Assembly (NCBI RefSeq): GCF_024730785.1
Contig: NZ_CP102830.1
Location: 2,976,001 to 3,040,000, forward strand
Direction: 5' to 3'
Origin: Pseudomonas sp. LS44
GTDB taxonomy: Bacteria > Pseudomonadota > Gammaproteobacteria > Pseudomonadales > Pseudomonadaceae
Length of the DNA: 64,000 bases
The translations under genes and the position numbers were made by a program. Under the pieces are notes generated by a model that made no database searches, was not told where the DNA came from, and saw only the letters and a program-made list of their open reading frames with translations. Within the stretch, counting starts at the first letter, position 1. Each line of letters starts with the position of its first letter. Shown here in pieces: positions 26,014-36,871 of this stretch.

Positions 26014-26820
26014 TTACAATCGCTGCAGATCTCGCTGAGCAAGCTGCGCAGCCGAACTGCCCGGATATTGAGCAACAACCTGCTGAAGGATGCCCTTGGC
26101 CTTATCGGCATGCCCCAAGCGCTGCTCCACATCAGCCAGTTTGTACAACGAATCCGGCACCTTAGCGTGCTGCGGATAGTTTTGACTGACCTTGGCAAAG
26201 GATTGGCCGGCGGCCTGCAAATCGCCCTTGGCAAGATTCACTTCACCCAACCAATATTGCGCGTTACCGGCATATTGACTGTTCGGGTATTTACGCAAGA
26301 AGGCAGCGAATGCCTGACTGGCCTTCTCGAAATCCTTAGCTTTGATGAGATCGAAGGCAGCGTCGTAGTACAGCTTTTCCTTCGCCGGATCGCCGGGCTC
26401 ACTGCTGGCCGGCGCCTGACTGGCGGGAGCAGTGGGCGCACTGTTGGCATTAACCGCACCAGCAGCGGATGAATTCTGGGAAGCCGCCGCAGCGCCACCT
26501 GACAGGCGACCATCAAGATCCTGATAACGCTCAAGGCTTTCTTGCTTGAGGCGCTGAATCTCGTTCTGCTGCTCTTCAACCATGCCGCGCAAACGCGCGA
26601 CTTCTTCCTGCATTTGTTGCATCTGCATGAACAGCTCGCCCTGTGCCGAGGACGGGGTAGTAACCCCGCCTCCGGCATAGGCGCCACTCGTGCCGTAACC
26701 AGCCGGTGGATAATTGCTAGCGGAAGAACCACCAGCATTGTCCACCACGGGAACCTCAGCCCAAGCCGCAAACGGCAGGCTGAGCGCCAAAACGGTTAGA
26801 ACACGGTGGCACATGCGCAT
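26014..26820 (-). CDS. cpoB: Cell division coordinator CpoB (YbgF)
   Basis: A 268-residue periplasmic protein. It has a signal peptide (ending PFAAWA, about residue 21), a coiled coil near 62-100 (MQMQQMQEEVARLRGMVEEQQ region) that trimerises in E. coli, a Ser/Ala/Pro linker, and TPR repeats to the end (AFAAFLRKYPNSQYAG, YWLGEVNLAKGDLQAA). CpoB links PBP1B-driven wall synthesis with Tol-mediated outer-membrane constriction. It starts 6 bp after the pal stop and is the last gene of the operon. Confidence 0.94.
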   Translation of the reverse strand: MRMCHRVLTVLALSLPFAAWAEVPVVDNAGGSSASNYPPAGYGTSGAYAGGGVTTPSSAQGELFMQMQQMQEEVARLRGMVEEQQNEIQRLKQESLERYQDLDGRLSGGAAAASQNSSAAGAVNANSAPTAPASQAPASSEPGDPAKEKLYYDAAFDLIKAKDFEKASQAFAAFLRKYPNSQYAGNAQYWLGEVNLAKGDLQAAGQSFAKVSQNYPQHAKVPDSLYKLADVEQRLGHADKAKGILQQVVAQYPGSSAAQLAQRDLQRL

Positions 26821-26826
26821 GACGAA

Positions 26827-27324
26827 TTACTTACGCAGTTCGACGCGACGGTTTTGAGCCCAGGACTGCTCGTCGTTGCTAGTAGCAACCGGACGCTCTT
26901 CGCCGTAGGACACGAGTTCCAGCTGAGCCGGGGAAACGCCTTGCAGAACCAGATAACGCTGAACGGCCTTGGAACGGCGCTCGCCCAGAGCCATGTTGTA
27001 CTCGCGAGTACCACGCTCGTCGGTGTGGCCTTCCAGAACGACGCGAGCACCGTTACCTTTCAGGTCTTTGGCATGTACGTCGAGAGCGCGCATAGCTTCC
27101 GGCTTCAGGTCGGAGCTGTCGTACTCAAAGTAGAAGGTAGTGATAGCGCGCAGAGCAGCTTCTTCGCTCATGCTGCCGTCAACGCCGCTACCGTTGGCGT
27201 TGTAGCCAGCGTTCGGGTCAACAGCGCCTTCGCCAGCGGTGTCACCGCCTTTCGAGGAACAACCAACAGCTACGGCGAGGGCCAGACCCAGCGCAGCGAA
27301 CTTACCAAACTTCAGCATTTCCAT
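26827..27324 (-). CDS. pal: Peptidoglycan-associated lipoprotein Pal (OprL)
   Basis: A 165-residue outer-membrane lipoprotein with lipobox ending in Cys22 (AVAVGC). An OmpA-like peptidoglycan-binding domain (about 60-165) contains [28 protein letters not shown] and [12 protein letters not shown]. It anchors the outer membrane to the wall and is relocated by TolB. It lies between tolB (53 bp) and cpoB (6 bp). Confidence 0.97.
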   Translation of the reverse strand: MEMLKFGKFAALGLALAVAVGCSSKGGDTAGEGAVDPNAGYNANGSGVDGSMSEEAALRAITTFYFEYDSSDLKPEAMRALDVHAKDLKGNGARVVLEGHTDERGTREYNMALGERRSKAVQRYLVLQGVSPAQLELVSYGEERPVATSNDEQSWAQNRRVELRK

Positions 27325-27377
27325 CGTAAAACTCCTAATGAACCCCAGGTATGGTTAAAGCAAAAAATTACGCCGCA

Positions 27378-28676
27378 TCAGTTCAGGTAAGGGGACCAGG
27401 AAGGCTCTCGGACATCGCCTTGAGCGGTAGGAATCGGGAGCCTCACGCGACCATTGGTGGACACGAGCATCAAGACTCCCCGGCCCTGCTGGCGGGTGGC
27501 GTAGATTAACATGGTGCCGTTGGGCGCGACAGTAGGCGAATCGTCCAGACTGGTCTCGGAAAGGATTCGCACATTGCCGCGCTGCAAGTCCTGCGCCGCC
27601 ACTTTGAAGTTGGTGTATCCATCCTGGCGATGAATCATCACCAGCGTTTTCTCATCTGCAGACAACTTCGGATTGGCGTTGTAGTTACCGACGAAAGTCA
27701 CCCGCTGCGGCTCCCCACCGCTGACGCGAGCCTTGTAGATCTGAGGCTTGCCGGCACGATCAGAGGTGAAATACAGATTCTGACCATCAGCCCCCCAAAA
27801 CGGCTCGGTATCGATCGCGAAGTGATTGGTCACTCGCTGCAATTGGCGCGAGCCGAGATCCATCACATAGATTTCCGGATTCCCATCCTTGGAGAGCACG
27901 AAAGCCAAACGATTGCCGTCCGGCGAGAACGCCGGCGCACCATTCAACCCTTCGAAATTGGTGATCTGTTCACGGCGACCCGTATCAATGTGCTGAATGA
28001 AAATCCGTGGCCGGCGCTGCTCGAAGGACACATATGCGATACGACGACCATCCGGCGCATAGCGTGGCGACAGGATTGGCTCGCGGGACTGCAACAGCGT
28101 AACCCCGCGGGCACCGTCGTAGTCCGAGCGCTGCAGCGTGTAGCGGGTGTTGGTGGCCGAAAAGCGCTCAGCAGTCACGTACAGCATGCGGGTAGAGAAC
28201 GCGCCCTTGGTACCGGTCAGTTTCTCGAATGCCTGATCGGCAACATAGTGCGACATATCGCGCAATTGCTCGGTCGAGCCACTGACGCTACCGGACATCA
28301 CTTGTTGCTCGGTAGTGACATTGAACAGCGCGAATTGCACCTGCAGGCGACCACCTGCGGGGACGATGCTGCCCACCATCACGTACTGGGCACCCAGGGC
28401 CTTCCAATCGCGATAAATGACTTCGCTCGCCTGGGTCGGCAAGCTGATCATGTTCTGCCGCGGAATCGGCTCGAAGAAGCCCGAATTGCGCAGATCGTTA
28501 CCGACGATTGTGGCCATGTCTTCAGGCAGCACAGTGCCGCCCTGCCAGCCGAAAGGTACGACGGCGATGGGGGTGGCGCGATCGGTGCCGCTAGTGACGA
28601 GCAGCGGGTCGGCCGCCTGTACACTGCCGACCAGCAAGGTCAGCCCAAGCAGGGCGATACGAAGCAAGGTATTCAC
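27378..28676 (-). CDS. tolB: Tol-Pal periplasmic protein TolB
   Basis: A 432-residue periplasmic protein with a signal peptide (to about VQA, residue 21), an N-terminal domain and a six-bladed propeller built from WD40-like PD repeats ([36 protein letters not shown]). It binds Pal and connects to TolA. The start codon is GTG and overlaps the tolA stop by four bases (GTGA), so it is translationally coupled. Length and repeats are normal. Confidence 0.96.
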   Translation of the reverse strand: MNTLLRIALLGLTLLVGSVQAADPLLVTSGTDRATPIAVVPFGWQGGTVLPEDMATIVGNDLRNSGFFEPIPRQNMISLPTQASEVIYRDWKALGAQYVMVGSIVPAGGRLQVQFALFNVTTEQQVMSGSVSGSTEQLRDMSHYVADQAFEKLTGTKGAFSTRMLYVTAERFSATNTRYTLQRSDYDGARGVTLLQSREPILSPRYAPDGRRIAYVSFEQRRPRIFIQHIDTGRREQITNFEGLNGAPAFSPDGNRLAFVLSKDGNPEIYVMDLGSRQLQRVTNHFAIDTEPFWGADGQNLYFTSDRAGKPQIYKARVSGGEPQRVTFVGNYNANPKLSADEKTLVMIHRQDGYTNFKVAAQDLQRGNVRILSETSLDDSPTVAPNGTMLIYATRQQGRGVLMLVSTNGRVRLPIPTAQGDVREPSWSPYLN

Positions 28677-29638
28677 AGATCCAAATCCTCTGGTTTGAAG
28701 ATGATGCGACGCTGCCTGTACATACTGTCAAAGGTTGCGCGATCCAATTGTTGCATCTCGGGGATACGCCCAACGTTACGTACGGCAGCAACGGCCGAAT
28801 TGTCGAACGGCGAATCGCCACTAGAACGAGTTACGCTTGCACCGGTGATTGTGCCGTCAGGCAGCATCGCGATTTGCACCTCGACGCTCATCCCGTTGCG
28901 GGCAGACGGCGGGCGCTGCCACTGCTCGCTGACCAGTTTGACGATCAAATCATCCAGACTCCCGGCGACCTGATCCCCTTGCACATCGGCCAATGCCTGC
29001 TGCCGCTCGGTGGTGTCCGACAGCAGTTCGGCAAGCGCTTGAGCCTTTTTATCTTCGACTGACTTTCTCGAAGCCTCCTGCGCAGCTTTTTTCTTGGCGG
29101 CATCAGCGGCAGCTTTCTTCTTCGCGTCCTCGGCGGCTTTTTTCTTCGCTGCTTCGGCGGCGGCTTTCTTCTTGGCGTCTTCGGCAGCCTTCTTCTTGGC
29201 TTCCTCTTCGGCCTTTTTCTTGGCGAAATCCGCTTGTTTCTTTTCTTCGGCTTTTTTGGCGTCGTCAGCTTTTTTCTCAGCCTCAGCCTCTTTCACTGCC
29301 TCCGCCTTTCGAACCTCTTCGACTTTCTTTTGTTCCGCAGCTTTAGCGGCTTCCTGCTTTTGCTGTTCGACCTTCTTCTGTTCCAGCTGCTCGACCTCGA
29401 ATTGCGGGGCAGCAGTTTTTTTCGCTTCGCCGGCAATCTTCTGGTTGGTCTGAGTTGTCGCCTGACTCTGCGACTTCAATTGATACAGTGTCGCCTGGAC
29501 GATCGGCCGCGCCGGCGGAAGCTCGGGAGTGAAGGCAAAGCTCACGAACAACATGCCAAATATCAGGGCATGCAGGACCACCGCCCAAACAGCCGGCCAG
29601 AAATAGCTTTCCGAGGAGGAGCGCTCACGCTGCTGCAT
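28673..29638 (-). CDS. tolA: Tol-Pal inner-membrane protein TolA
   Basis: A 321-residue protein spanning the periplasm: one membrane anchor ([19 protein letters not shown], about 15-33), a long Lys/Ala/Glu helix (about 75-210) with repeated units such as [18 protein letters not shown], and a C-terminal globular domain (about 220-321, with [18 protein letters not shown]). It transmits proton-motive energy from TolQR to Pal/TolB. The start shares one base with the tolR stop (TGATG). Confidence 0.95.
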   Translation of the reverse strand: MQQRERSSSESYFWPAVWAVVLHALIFGMLFVSFAFTPELPPARPIVQATLYQLKSQSQATTQTNQKIAGEAKKTAAPQFEVEQLEQKKVEQQKQEAAKAAEQKKVEEVRKAEAVKEAEAEKKADDAKKAEEKKQADFAKKKAEEEAKKKAAEDAKKKAAAEAAKKKAAEDAKKKAAADAAKKKAAQEASRKSVEDKKAQALAELLSDTTERQQALADVQGDQVAGSLDDLIVKLVSEQWQRPPSARNGMSVEVQIAMLPDGTITGASVTRSSGDSPFDNSAVAAVRNVGRIPEMQQLDRATFDSMYRQRRIIFKPEDLDL

Positions 29639-30096
29639 CAGGGCGCCTCGGTTATCAGCCCGACGTTGCCCACGCCCGCCTGCTGCAGGCCGCCCATAAC
29701 CGCCATGACCGCGCCGTAGTCGACGGTCTTGTCGCCGCGCACGAACACCTGGACTTTCTTACCCTGCCGGCTGTTCTCCGCCATGATCCCACTCACAACC
29801 GTGACGAGCTTGGGTAGCGCGGTAGCGGTTTCACTTTTTTTGCCCTGATCCGCATCGACCTCTTCACCCATATTCCAGAAATAGGTTTTGTCGGCCTTGA
29901 TCGAAATGGTCAACACGCGGGCATTGTTGTCTTGCGGCAACGCCTCGCTCGAGACCTTGGGCAGATCAACCTTGACGCCCTGATTGAGCATCGGCGCGGT
30001 CACCATGAAGATCACCAGCAGCACCAGCATTACGTCGATATAGGGAACGACGTTCATCTCAGCGACGGGTTTACGTCTGTTGCGAATTCTGGCCAT
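29638..30096 (-). CDS. tolR: Tol-Pal inner-membrane protein TolR
   Basis: A 152-residue ExbD/TolR protein. It has a single membrane helix around 18-38 (YIDVMLVLLVIFMVTAPML) with the conserved Asp in its first part for proton transfer, then a periplasmic domain with VFVRGDKTVDYGAVMAVM. It forms the motor with TolQ. It begins 10 bp after the tolQ stop and overlaps tolA by one base. Confidence 0.96.
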   Translation of the reverse strand: MARIRNRRKPVAEMNVVPYIDVMLVLLVIFMVTAPMLNQGVKVDLPKVSSEALPQDNNARVLTISIKADKTYFWNMGEEVDADQGKKSETATALPKLVTVVSGIMAENSRQGKKVQVFVRGDKTVDYGAVMAVMGGLQQAGVGNVGLITEAP

Positions 30097-30106
30097 GAGC
30101 GGAGTC

Positions 30107-30802
30107 TCAGTCTTCCGAGGTATGCACTTTGCGGTGCAGAATCGCCTGGAACTCGTCAGCGAAGGTGTAGTAACGGCCGATCAGCGTCTCTCCGCGGGCG
30201 GCGAAGCGGTTGTAGGCGATGACTGCCGGAATCGCCGCAAACAGGCCGATGGCGGTGGCAATCAGCGCTTCGGCGATGCCCGGCGCGACAGTGGCGAGGG
30301 TCGCTTGCTGAACCTGGGCCAGACCGCGGAACGAATTCATAATCCCCCAGACAGTACCAAACAGGCCGATGTAGGGACTGGTGGAACCAACGGTCGCTAG
30401 GAACGGCAGGCTTTGCTCAATTTTCTCTTCCTCGCGGGAAATGGCGACCCGCATGGCGCGCGCCACGCCTTCCATTACTGCGTCCGGATCAACGCCGGCC
30501 TGCTGGCGCAAACGCGAAAACTCTTTGAAGCCGGCGCGGAAGATTTGCTCGACGCCCGAATCGGGGTCCGGATTGCTGCCGGCCTGACGATAGAGTTTGG
30601 ATAGATCGATACCCGACCAGAAACGCTCTTCGAAGACACCTAAGGCGTTCTTGGCGGCGCGCAGCATGGTGCTGCGCTGAAAAATCATGATCCACGAGGT
30701 GACCGAGGCGGCCACCAAGACCAACATTACCAACTGCACAACCAGGCTGGCATTGCTGATCAGGCTCCACATGGAGGTATGGTCGACGACGTTAGCTTCC
30801 AC
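30107..30802 (-). CDS. tolQ: Tol-Pal inner-membrane protein TolQ
   Basis: A 231-residue ExbB/TolQ proton-channel protein with three membrane segments (about 18-38, 135-160 and 172-195), including [19 protein letters not shown] and [21 protein letters not shown] choose the GTG start of [12 protein letters not shown] because AGGAG lies at good distance and Pseudomonas TolQ proteins begin this way; upstream codons would extend it by 11 residues. It overlaps the end of ybgC by 11 bp. Confidence 0.95.
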   Translation of the reverse strand: MEANVVDHTSMWSLISNASLVVQLVMLVLVAASVTSWIMIFQRSTMLRAAKNALGVFEERFWSGIDLSKLYRQAGSNPDPDSGVEQIFRAGFKEFSRLRQQAGVDPDAVMEGVARAMRVAISREEEKIEQSLPFLATVGSTSPYIGLFGTVWGIMNSFRGLAQVQQATLATVAPGIAEALIATAIGLFAAIPAVIAYNRFAARGETLIGRYYTFADEFQAILHRKVHTSED

Positions 30803-31250
30803 GCTTAATCTCCTGCTGGGATAGTCCCGGATCATGGGCGAAGGCTGAACGCAGCGCTTCGGGCATGGCCCTGGGTTTCAAACTGTCGGCGCACACACAG
30901 GCCACCAAAAACTGCCCTTCACAGAGCAGCGCATCATCCGCAGCCCGCCGTACCTGTTGACGAAAACGCAGGCTGGCGCGGTTTAATTCGATTAATTCGG
31001 CAGAGACATTCAGCTCATCGTCCAGACGCGCCGGCGCGTGATAACGCGCCTCACTGGAATGCACCACGAATAACAGGTTCTCACCCACCAGTTCGGATTG
31101 GGCAAAGCCCATATGCCGCAGCCGCTCGGTGCGAGCCCGCTCCATAAACTTGAGGTAATTGACGTAGTAAACGATGCCGCCAGCATCGGTGTCCTCGTAA
31201 TAGACGCGACAGCGATATGTAAACGGCCGGGCTCCATTTTGCGCGGGCAT
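30792..31250 (-). CDS. ybgC: Acyl-CoA thioesterase YbgC
   Basis: A 152-residue hot-dog fold thioesterase. The active-site region [19 protein letters not shown] (about 17-35) contains the conserved Asp, followed by [10 protein letters not shown]. coli YbgC hydrolyses acyl-CoA and associates with phospholipid enzymes; the gene is the first of the tol-pal operon in many gamma-proteobacteria. Its 3' end overlaps tolQ. Confidence 0.94.
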   Translation of the reverse strand: MPAQNGARPFTYRCRVYYEDTDAGGIVYYVNYLKFMERARTERLRHMGFAQSELVGENLLFVVHSSEARYHAPARLDDELNVSAELIELNRASLRFRQQVRRAADDALLCEGQFLVACVCADSLKPRAMPEALRSAFAHDPGLSQQEIKRGS

Positions 31251-31349
31251 ACTCTAGTGCTTACTCCCCAGGTTGCCAATTAGATCAAGCAATTGTTTTT
31301 GCGTCATTTATTGAATCCGTTGCGCGCCGACTGGCTCGTCACAGTCCGC

Positions 31350-32399
31350 TTACTCGTCATTGGCGAACAGATCGGCAGTTGGTAGCTCGCCCATGCGCTT
31401 GGGTACATTCAGACCGAAGTGCAGATAAGCGTGACGAGTCACCACCCGCCCTCGCGGCGTGCGCATGATATAGCCCTGCTGAATCAGATAGGGCTCGAGT
31501 ACATCCTCGATGGTGTGCCGCTCTTCGCTAATCGCAGCGGCTAGACTGTCGACACCCACTGGGCCGCCATCGAATTTTTCAATCAGGGTCAACAACAGGC
31601 GTCGGTCCTGGTGATCAAAACCGCGCTCGTCGACATCCAGCAAGTTCAACGCCAGATTGGCAGTGCTTTCGTTGATTTGGCCCTGAGCCCGGACTTCGGC
31701 GAAATCGCGCACTCGCCGCAGCAGCCGATTGGCGATACGCGGCGTACCACGAGCGCGCCGAGCAATCTCGAATGCGCCCTTCGCCTCCACCGGCAAGCCG
31801 AGAATGCCGGCCGAACGGCTGACGATAGTGGCCAAATCGTCGACCCCATAAAACTCCAGGCGCTGAACGATGCCGAAGCGATCACGCAGAGGATTGGTCA
31901 GCATGCCGGCGCGAGTAGTCGCGCCAATCAGGGTAAAAGGCGGCAAATCGAGCTTGATCGAACGTGCTGCCGGACCTTCGCCGATCATGATGTCGAGCTG
32001 AAAATCCTCCATGGCGGGGTATAGCACTTCCTCGACAATCGGCGAAAGGCGATGGATTTCGTCGATGAACAGTACATCGCCAGGTTCGAGATTGGTCAGC
32101 ATCGCCGCTAAGTCGCCAGGACGCTCCAGCACCGGTCCGGAAGTACTCTTGATCGATACCCCCATCTCCTGGGCGATGATATTGGCCAAGGTGGTTTTAC
32201 CGAGTCCCGGCGGACCGAAGATCAAGGTGTGGTCCAGCGCCTCGCTGCGCCCCCTGGCCGCACGAATGAACAGATCCATCTGCTCACGGACATTCGGCTG
32301 GCCGATATAGTCGGCCAGCCGCAGCGGCCGGATTGCCCGGTCCAGCTGTTCATCGCGCTCGCGGCCACTGGCGGTTAACAGCCGGTCGGCTTCGATCAT
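31350..32399 (-). CDS. ruvB: Holliday junction helicase subunit RuvB
   Basis: A 349-residue AAA+ motor driving branch migration. It has Walker A GPPGLGKT (62-69), Walker B FIDEIH (111-116), sensor 1 GATTRAG, the arginine-finger region RDRFGI, and a C-terminal winged helix ([12 protein letters not shown]). It begins 20 bp after the ruvA stop. Confidence 0.98.
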   Translation of the reverse strand: MIEADRLLTASGRERDEQLDRAIRPLRLADYIGQPNVREQMDLFIRAARGRSEALDHTLIFGPPGLGKTTLANIIAQEMGVSIKSTSGPVLERPGDLAAMLTNLEPGDVLFIDEIHRLSPIVEEVLYPAMEDFQLDIMIGEGPAARSIKLDLPPFTLIGATTRAGMLTNPLRDRFGIVQRLEFYGVDDLATIVSRSAGILGLPVEAKGAFEIARRARGTPRIANRLLRRVRDFAEVRAQGQINESTANLALNLLDVDERGFDHQDRRLLLTLIEKFDGGPVGVDSLAAAISEERHTIEDVLEPYLIQQGYIMRTPRGRVVTRHAYLHFGLNVPKRMGELPTADLFANDE

Positions 32400-32419
32400 T
32401 GGGAGTTATTCATCACGAT

Positions 32420-33025
32420 TCAGACCATTCCTTTAAGCGCACGACGGATCAATTCTTCGCTACTCAAACCTTCTTCTTCCACCGCGGTAACTGCACGACT
32501 GGCTTCCTGCGGCTTAAATCCCAGGGAAATCAATGCACTGACTGCATCATTCGCCGCGCTTGAGACCCCCAGCGCCCCACGAGGTTCAACCACCAGGCCA
32601 GAGATCGCGGGCATGGTTTCCCAGGCCTTGAAGCGATCCTTGAGTTCGACCAGCAAGCGCTCCGCGGTTTTCTTGCCGACCCCGGGAATTTTCACCAGGG
32701 TCGAGGTATCTTGCGCTCGCACGCAGCGTACCAGCTCATCCACCTCGAGGCCGGACATCAGCGCCAGAGCCAGTTTCGGCCCGACCCCATTGAGCCGAAT
32801 CAGCTCACGAAACAGCTCGCGCTCACGTTTTTCGAAGAAGCCGTAGAGCAGATGAGCATCCTCACGGACGACCAGATGAGTGTGCAGGGTTACCGGCTCG
32901 CCGACACCCGGCAACCGATAAAGGGTGGTCATCGGCACTTCCAGCTCATAGCCGAGCCCATTCACGTCCACGATCAAATGTGGCGGTTGCTTTTCTGCCA
33001 GGGTTCCGCGCAAACGTCCAATCAC
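32420..33025 (-). CDS. ruvA: Holliday junction helicase subunit RuvA
   Basis: A 201-residue DNA-junction binding protein that targets RuvB. An OB fold ([15 protein letters not shown]) is followed by helix-hairpin-helix motifs ([16 protein letters not shown] and [19 protein letters not shown]) and a C-terminal RuvB-contact domain ([16 protein letters not shown]). It begins 15 bp after the ruvC stop. Confidence 0.98.
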   Translation of the reverse strand: MIGRLRGTLAEKQPPHLIVDVNGLGYELEVPMTTLYRLPGVGEPVTLHTHLVVREDAHLLYGFFEKRERELFRELIRLNGVGPKLALALMSGLEVDELVRCVRAQDTSTLVKIPGVGKKTAERLLVELKDRFKAWETMPAISGLVVEPRGALGVSSAANDAVSALISLGFKPQEASRAVTAVEEEGLSSEELIRRALKGMV

Positions 33026-33040
33026 CTATCGTTTCCTTAT

Positions 33041-33565
33041 TTAAAGACGCAGTCGCCCGCCACGCCGCTTGGCGCTGGCAAGACCATGAGGAATCAGGCT
33101 GGCGCGGGTGTGCGCATGGCACAGCGCGATTGCCAGCGCATCGGAAGCATCGATTTGCGGCTTTTGGGTCAGCTTCAACAGATGCATCACCATCATTTGC
33201 ACCTGCTGCTTGTCGGCACCACCGGTACCGGCAATCGCCTGTTTGACCTGAGTCGCGGTGTACTCGGCGATCTCCAGCCCCTGCTCCGCTGCCGCCACTA
33301 TTGCCGCACCACGCGCCTGACCGAGCTTGAGCGCCGAGTCGGCGTTCTTGGCCATGAACACCTGCTCGATGCCCATGGTCACCGGGCCGTAGGTCTCAAT
33401 CACCTCGCGCACGCCGCGAAATACGATCTGCAGGCGCTCATGCAAGGCCCCGCTGCCGGTGCGGATGCACCCCGACGCGACGTACTCGCAACCGCGACCG
33501 GTATCGCGCACCACGCCGTAACCGGTGATGCGCGAGCCGGGGTCGATCCCCAAAATCAACGTCAT
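33041..33565 (-). CDS. ruvC: Holliday junction resolvase RuvC
   Basis: A 174-residue endonuclease that cuts four-way junctions. All four acidic catalytic residues are present: Asp8 (LGIDPGSR), Glu67 (GIEQVF), Asp139 and Asp142 ([10 protein letters not shown]). It is first in the ruvCAB operon and lies downstream of yebC after a terminator. Confidence 0.98.
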   Translation of the reverse strand: MTLILGIDPGSRITGYGVVRDTGRGCEYVASGCIRTGSGALHERLQIVFRGVREVIETYGPVTMGIEQVFMAKNADSALKLGQARGAAIVAAAEQGLEIAEYTATQVKQAIAGTGGADKQQVQMMVMHLLKLTQKPQIDASDALAIALCHAHTRASLIPHGLASAKRRGGRLRL

Positions 33566-33666
33566 GCTTGGCCATCCACGGCGCCGGCCAGGCCCGCGCC
33601 ATACTGTCTATTTATCCAGCCGCGAGTATACGGGCCGGCCACGGCTGCCGTCACCCGACGTCACGC

Positions 33667-33702
33667 ATAAAAAAGCCGGAAGGGCCTGAGGCGGCTTCCG
33701 GC
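33667..33702 (-). terminator. Intrinsic terminator after yebC
   Basis: On the minus strand GCCGGAAG, a 12-nt loop and CTTCCGGC are followed by TTTTTTATG. It separates yebC from ruvC. Confidence 0.88.
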
Positions 33703-33722
33703 CTGCGATGCACGAGGTAGAG

Positions 33723-34472
33723 TCAGTCCAGCTGCTCCATTAGCTCGTCGGGGATTTCAGCGTTGTGGTAGACGTTCTGAACGTCGTCCAGATCTTCCAG
33801 CATATCGATCAGCTTGAGGACCTTCTTCGCGGTCTCCAGATCGGTAACCGGTGCGCTGATCGAAGGAATCATGGCGATTTCCGCCTCTTCGCCCTTGAGT
33901 CCAGCCGCCGTCAACGCCTCGTTGACCGCGTGGAATTCGGAGAAACTGGTGGAGACCAGCGCGGAGCCGTCTACGCCCATCTCCACGTCATCTGCACCCG
34001 CTTCCAGCGCCGCCTCCATCAGGGCATCTTCGCCAACGCCTGGGGCGAAGCTGATCTGTCCCTTGCGCTCGAACATATAGGCCACCGAACCATCGGTGCC
34101 CAGGTTGCCGCCACACTTGGTGAAGGCATGGCGCACCTCAGCCGCGGTGCGGTTGCGGTTGTCGGTCATGGCCTCGACGATGATGGCCACACCGCTCGGC
34201 GCGTAGCCTTCGTAGCTCAGCTCGATGACGTTGTCGGTAGCGTCGTTGCCGGCACCACGGGCAATGGCCCGGTCGATCACATCCCGCGACATGTTGGCGG
34301 TCAGCGCCTTGTCCACCGCCAGGCGCAGGCGCGGGTTATCCGCCGGAACGCCACCGCCATGCTTGGCGGCCACGGTCAGCTCACGGATCAGCTTGGTGAA
34401 TATCTTGCCGCGCTTGGCGTCCTGACGCCCTTTGCGATGCTTGATGTTGGCCCACTTGGAATGACCAGCCAT
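33723..34472 (-). CDS. yebC: YebC/PmpR-family regulator
   Basis: A 249-residue member of the YebC family, starting [20 protein letters not shown] with the characteristic [16 protein letters not shown]. The P. aeruginosa homologue PmpR represses quinolone signalling genes, while other YebC proteins aid translation of difficult peptide stretches. Position upstream of ruvC is the classic one. The length is normal. Confidence 0.95.
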   Translation of the reverse strand: MAGHSKWANIKHRKGRQDAKRGKIFTKLIRELTVAAKHGGGVPADNPRLRLAVDKALTANMSRDVIDRAIARGAGNDATDNVIELSYEGYAPSGVAIIVEAMTDNRNRTAAEVRHAFTKCGGNLGTDGSVAYMFERKGQISFAPGVGEDALMEAALEAGADDVEMGVDGSALVSTSFSEFHAVNEALTAAGLKGEEAEIAMIPSISAPVTDLETAKKVLKLIDMLEDLDDVQNVYHNAEIPDELMEQLD

Positions 34473-34517
34473 ATCTCACTCCGGTTGTTGCAGATTAAGT
34501 TATGTATCTCGGGCAGT

Positions 34518-34545
34518 GAGAGTTCGATTCTCTCCATCTACCCCA
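34518..34545 (+). other. Orphan tRNA 3'-end-like fragment (T arm plus acceptor strand and CCA)
   Basis: GAGAG-TTCGATT-CTCTC (34518-34534) has the exact length and loop sequence of a tRNA T arm. It is followed by seven bases CATCTAC, one discriminator base C and CCA, the spacing of a tRNA 3' end. No matching 5' acceptor (GTAGATG), D arm or anticodon arm lies upstream. It may be a remnant of a tRNA or of an attachment site; it lies between yebC and the aspS terminator. Confidence 0.5.
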
Positions 34546-34550
34546 TAACG

Positions 34551-34578
34551 AAGAAGCCTGGAAATCCAGGCTTCTTTT
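34551..34578. terminator. Intrinsic terminator after aspS
   Basis: AAGAAGCCTGG-AAAT-CCAGGCTTCTTTT. It lies just after the aspS stop on the minus strand. The plus-strand T run is better than the minus-strand one (TTCG), but stem strength supports function in either direction. Confidence 0.8.
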
Positions 34579-34584
34579 ACCGGC

Positions 34585-36360
34585 TTACTCGGCCTTGGCC
34601 TGTTCGCGCAGGCGGATGTGCAGCTCACGCAGCGCCTTGGCGTCGACCTGGCCCGGCGCCTGGGTCATCACGCATGCCGCGCTCTGGGTTTTCGGGAAGG
34701 CGATCACTTCGCGAATCGACTGCGCACCAGTCATCAACATCACCAGGCGATCAAGGCCAAAGGCCAGACCGCCGTGCGGTGGCGCACCGAACTTCAGCGC
34801 ATCGAGCAGGAAGCCGAACTTCTCTTCCTGTTCCGCTTCCTGAATGCCCAGCAGGCGGAACACGGCCTGCTGCATTTCCTTGCGATGAATACGGATCGAA
34901 CCACCACCCAACTCAGTGCCGTTCAGCACCATGTCATAGGCACGCGACAAAGCAGTGGCCGGGTTGGCTTCCAGTTCTTCCGGCGAACATTTCGGCGCGG
35001 TGAACGGGTGATGCAGCGCGGTAAAGCTGCCGTCATCGTTCTCCTCGAACATTGGGAAATCGACGACCCACATCGGTGCCCATTCGCAGGTAAGCAGATT
35101 GAGATCGTGACCCAGCTTGATACGCAGCGCACCCAAGGCTTCGCTGACGATCTTGGCCTTGTCGGCACCGAAGAACACGATGTCGCCATCGACCGCGCCG
35201 ACGCGATCAAGGATCACATTGAGATTGGCCTCGGGAATGTTCTTGACGATCGGCGACTGCAAGCCTTCGACACCCTTGGCGCGCTCATTGACCTTGATAT
35301 AAGCCAGACCCTTGGCACCATAGATGCCGACAAATTTGGTGTACTCGTCGATACGGCTGCGCGGCATGCTCGCACCGCCCGGAACGCGCAATGCGGCGAT
35401 CCGCGATTTCGGATCATTGGCCGGACCGCTGAAGACTTTGAAGTCGACTTCTTTGAGCTGGTCGGCGACGTCCACCAACTCCAGCGGAATGCGCAGGTCC
35501 GGCTTGTCCGAACCGTAGCGGCGCATGGCTTCGGCGAAGGTCATGTGCGGGAATTCGCCGAATTCCAGATTCAGCACTTCCTTGAACAGCTGACGGATCA
35601 TCTTCTCGGTGATAGCGATGATCTCGCTCTCGTCGAGGAAGCTGGTCTCGATATCGATCTGGGTGAATTCCGGCTGGCGGTCAGCACGCAGGTCTTCGTC
35701 GCGGAAGCATTTGGCGATCTGGTAGTAGCGGTCGAAGCCGGCCACCATCAGCAACTGTTTGAACAGCTGCGGCGACTGCGGCAGGGCGAAGAAGCTGCCG
35801 GCATGGGTGCGACTCGGCACCAAGTAGTCACGCGCGCCTTCCGGGGTGGCGCGAGTGAGAATCGGCGTTTCCACATCGAGGAAGCCGTTCTCGTCGAGGT
35901 AACGACGGATGCTCGAGGTGATGCGCGAGCGCAGCTTCATCTTGTCGGCCATTTCCGGGCGACGCAGGTCGATGAAGCGGTAGCGCAAACGGGTTTCTTC
36001 GCCGACATCGCTGTATTCGTTGAGCGGAAACGGCGGGGTTTCGGCCTCGTTGAGCACTTCCAGCTCGTGCCCGAGCACTTCAATGGCACCGGAGACCATG
36101 TTCGGGTTGACCGCACCAGCGGGACGCAGACGCACCTTGCCGGTCACCTTGACTACATATTCGCTGCGTACGCGGTCGGCCGCAGCAAACGTCTCGGCGC
36201 GATCCGGATCGAAGACAACCTGAGCCAGACCTTCGCGATCACGCAAATCGAGGAAGATCACACCACCATGGTCGCGACGGCGGTGGACCCACGCACAGAG
36301 GGTAACTACCTGACCGTCCAGGCTTTCGTTCAATTGGCCGCAATAATGGCTGCGCATCAT
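34585..36360 (-). CDS. aspS: Aspartyl-tRNA synthetase (probably non-discriminating)
   Basis: A 591-residue class II synthetase: an OB-fold anticodon-binding domain (about 1-110), a catalytic core with motif 2 [18 protein letters not shown], a bacterial insertion domain (about 290-420), and motif 3 [13 protein letters not shown]. In Pseudomonas, AspRS charges both tRNA-Asp and tRNA-Asn, the latter being converted by GatCAB; that property is taken from the genus and not visible in this window. The first two codons are both Met, so the start may be one codon later. Confidence 0.97.
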   Translation of the reverse strand: MMRSHYCGQLNESLDGQVVTLCAWVHRRRDHGGVIFLDLRDREGLAQVVFDPDRAETFAAADRVRSEYVVKVTGKVRLRPAGAVNPNMVSGAIEVLGHELEVLNEAETPPFPLNEYSDVGEETRLRYRFIDLRRPEMADKMKLRSRITSSIRRYLDENGFLDVETPILTRATPEGARDYLVPSRTHAGSFFALPQSPQLFKQLLMVAGFDRYYQIAKCFRDEDLRADRQPEFTQIDIETSFLDESEIIAITEKMIRQLFKEVLNLEFGEFPHMTFAEAMRRYGSDKPDLRIPLELVDVADQLKEVDFKVFSGPANDPKSRIAALRVPGGASMPRSRIDEYTKFVGIYGAKGLAYIKVNERAKGVEGLQSPIVKNIPEANLNVILDRVGAVDGDIVFFGADKAKIVSEALGALRIKLGHDLNLLTCEWAPMWVVDFPMFEENDDGSFTALHHPFTAPKCSPEELEANPATALSRAYDMVLNGTELGGGSIRIHRKEMQQAVFRLLGIQEAEQEEKFGFLLDALKFGAPPHGGLAFGLDRLVMLMTGAQSIREVIAFPKTQSAACVMTQAPGQVDAKALRELHIRLREQAKAE

Positions 36361-36401
36361 GATAGGGGTTCGCTTCTCGTAATCGATATTCGGTGTGCTG
36401 G

Positions 36402-36623
36402 TTACTCGGCGCTATCGCCGCCAGCCAGGTTCTTTTTCGTGCCGGTCTTGAAGTCGGTCTCATACCAGCCGCCACCCTTGAGGCGGAAACCAGGCATGGA
36501 CAGTTGCTTCTTCAACTCAGGCGCGTGGCAGGCCGGACAATCGACCAACGCGGCATCGCTGAATTTTTGAATGGCTTCCAACTGATGACTGCAGGAAGCG
36601 CACTGATAATCGTAAATTGGCAT
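36402..36623 (-). CDS. FmdB-type zinc-ribbon protein
   Basis: A 73-residue protein with the FmdB regulatory-type zinc ribbon: [11 protein letters not shown], then [20 protein letters not shown], so two Cys-x2-Cys pairs for one zinc. The C-terminus ends [13 protein letters not shown]. Function is unknown; a homologue next to aspS is typical of Pseudomonas. The start is set by MPIYDYQC, the invariant beginning of the family. Confidence 0.9.
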   Translation of the reverse strand: MPIYDYQCASCSHQLEAIQKFSDAALVDCPACHAPELKKQLSMPGFRLKGGGWYETDFKTGTKKNLAGGDSAE

Positions 36624-36871
36624 TCGCTTGACTCGGAAAACTGAGACCGCGCCGCGAGCCCGCGTCTCGCGGCAAGGGGCGGGATTATATATGGTTAATT
36701 CCTCTGCGTGCAGCCGCATGAGACGGCCCCCTTGCCAACAAAACCAGGTCGAAAAAACCACAGCTATCGACCATCGGTTTTTTTGACACAAGCCAAGAGT
36801 GGACTCGAAATACCCGTGGTAGGCTGACTTATCAGAGCGAATTCACCAGTTCCACGAAGAGGAAAAGCGGC

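Noticed and set aside
28673..28676. Possible error at the tolA-tolB junction because tolB lacks ATG
   Set aside because: GTG is a normal start and the four-base GTGA overlap is standard coupling.
29094..29453. Repetitive DNA resembling a tandem repeat array
   Set aside because: It encodes the Lys/Ala helix of TolA; the repetition comes from protein composition, not a CRISPR or satellite.
33765..35003. A 412-codon plus-strand frame across yebC and aspS
   Set aside because: It crosses two real genes, the terminator and the tRNA-like fragment, so it is not a gene.
34618..36570. A 650-codon open frame on the plus strand
   Set aside because: It is the antisense shadow of aspS, which is unmistakable on the minus strand.
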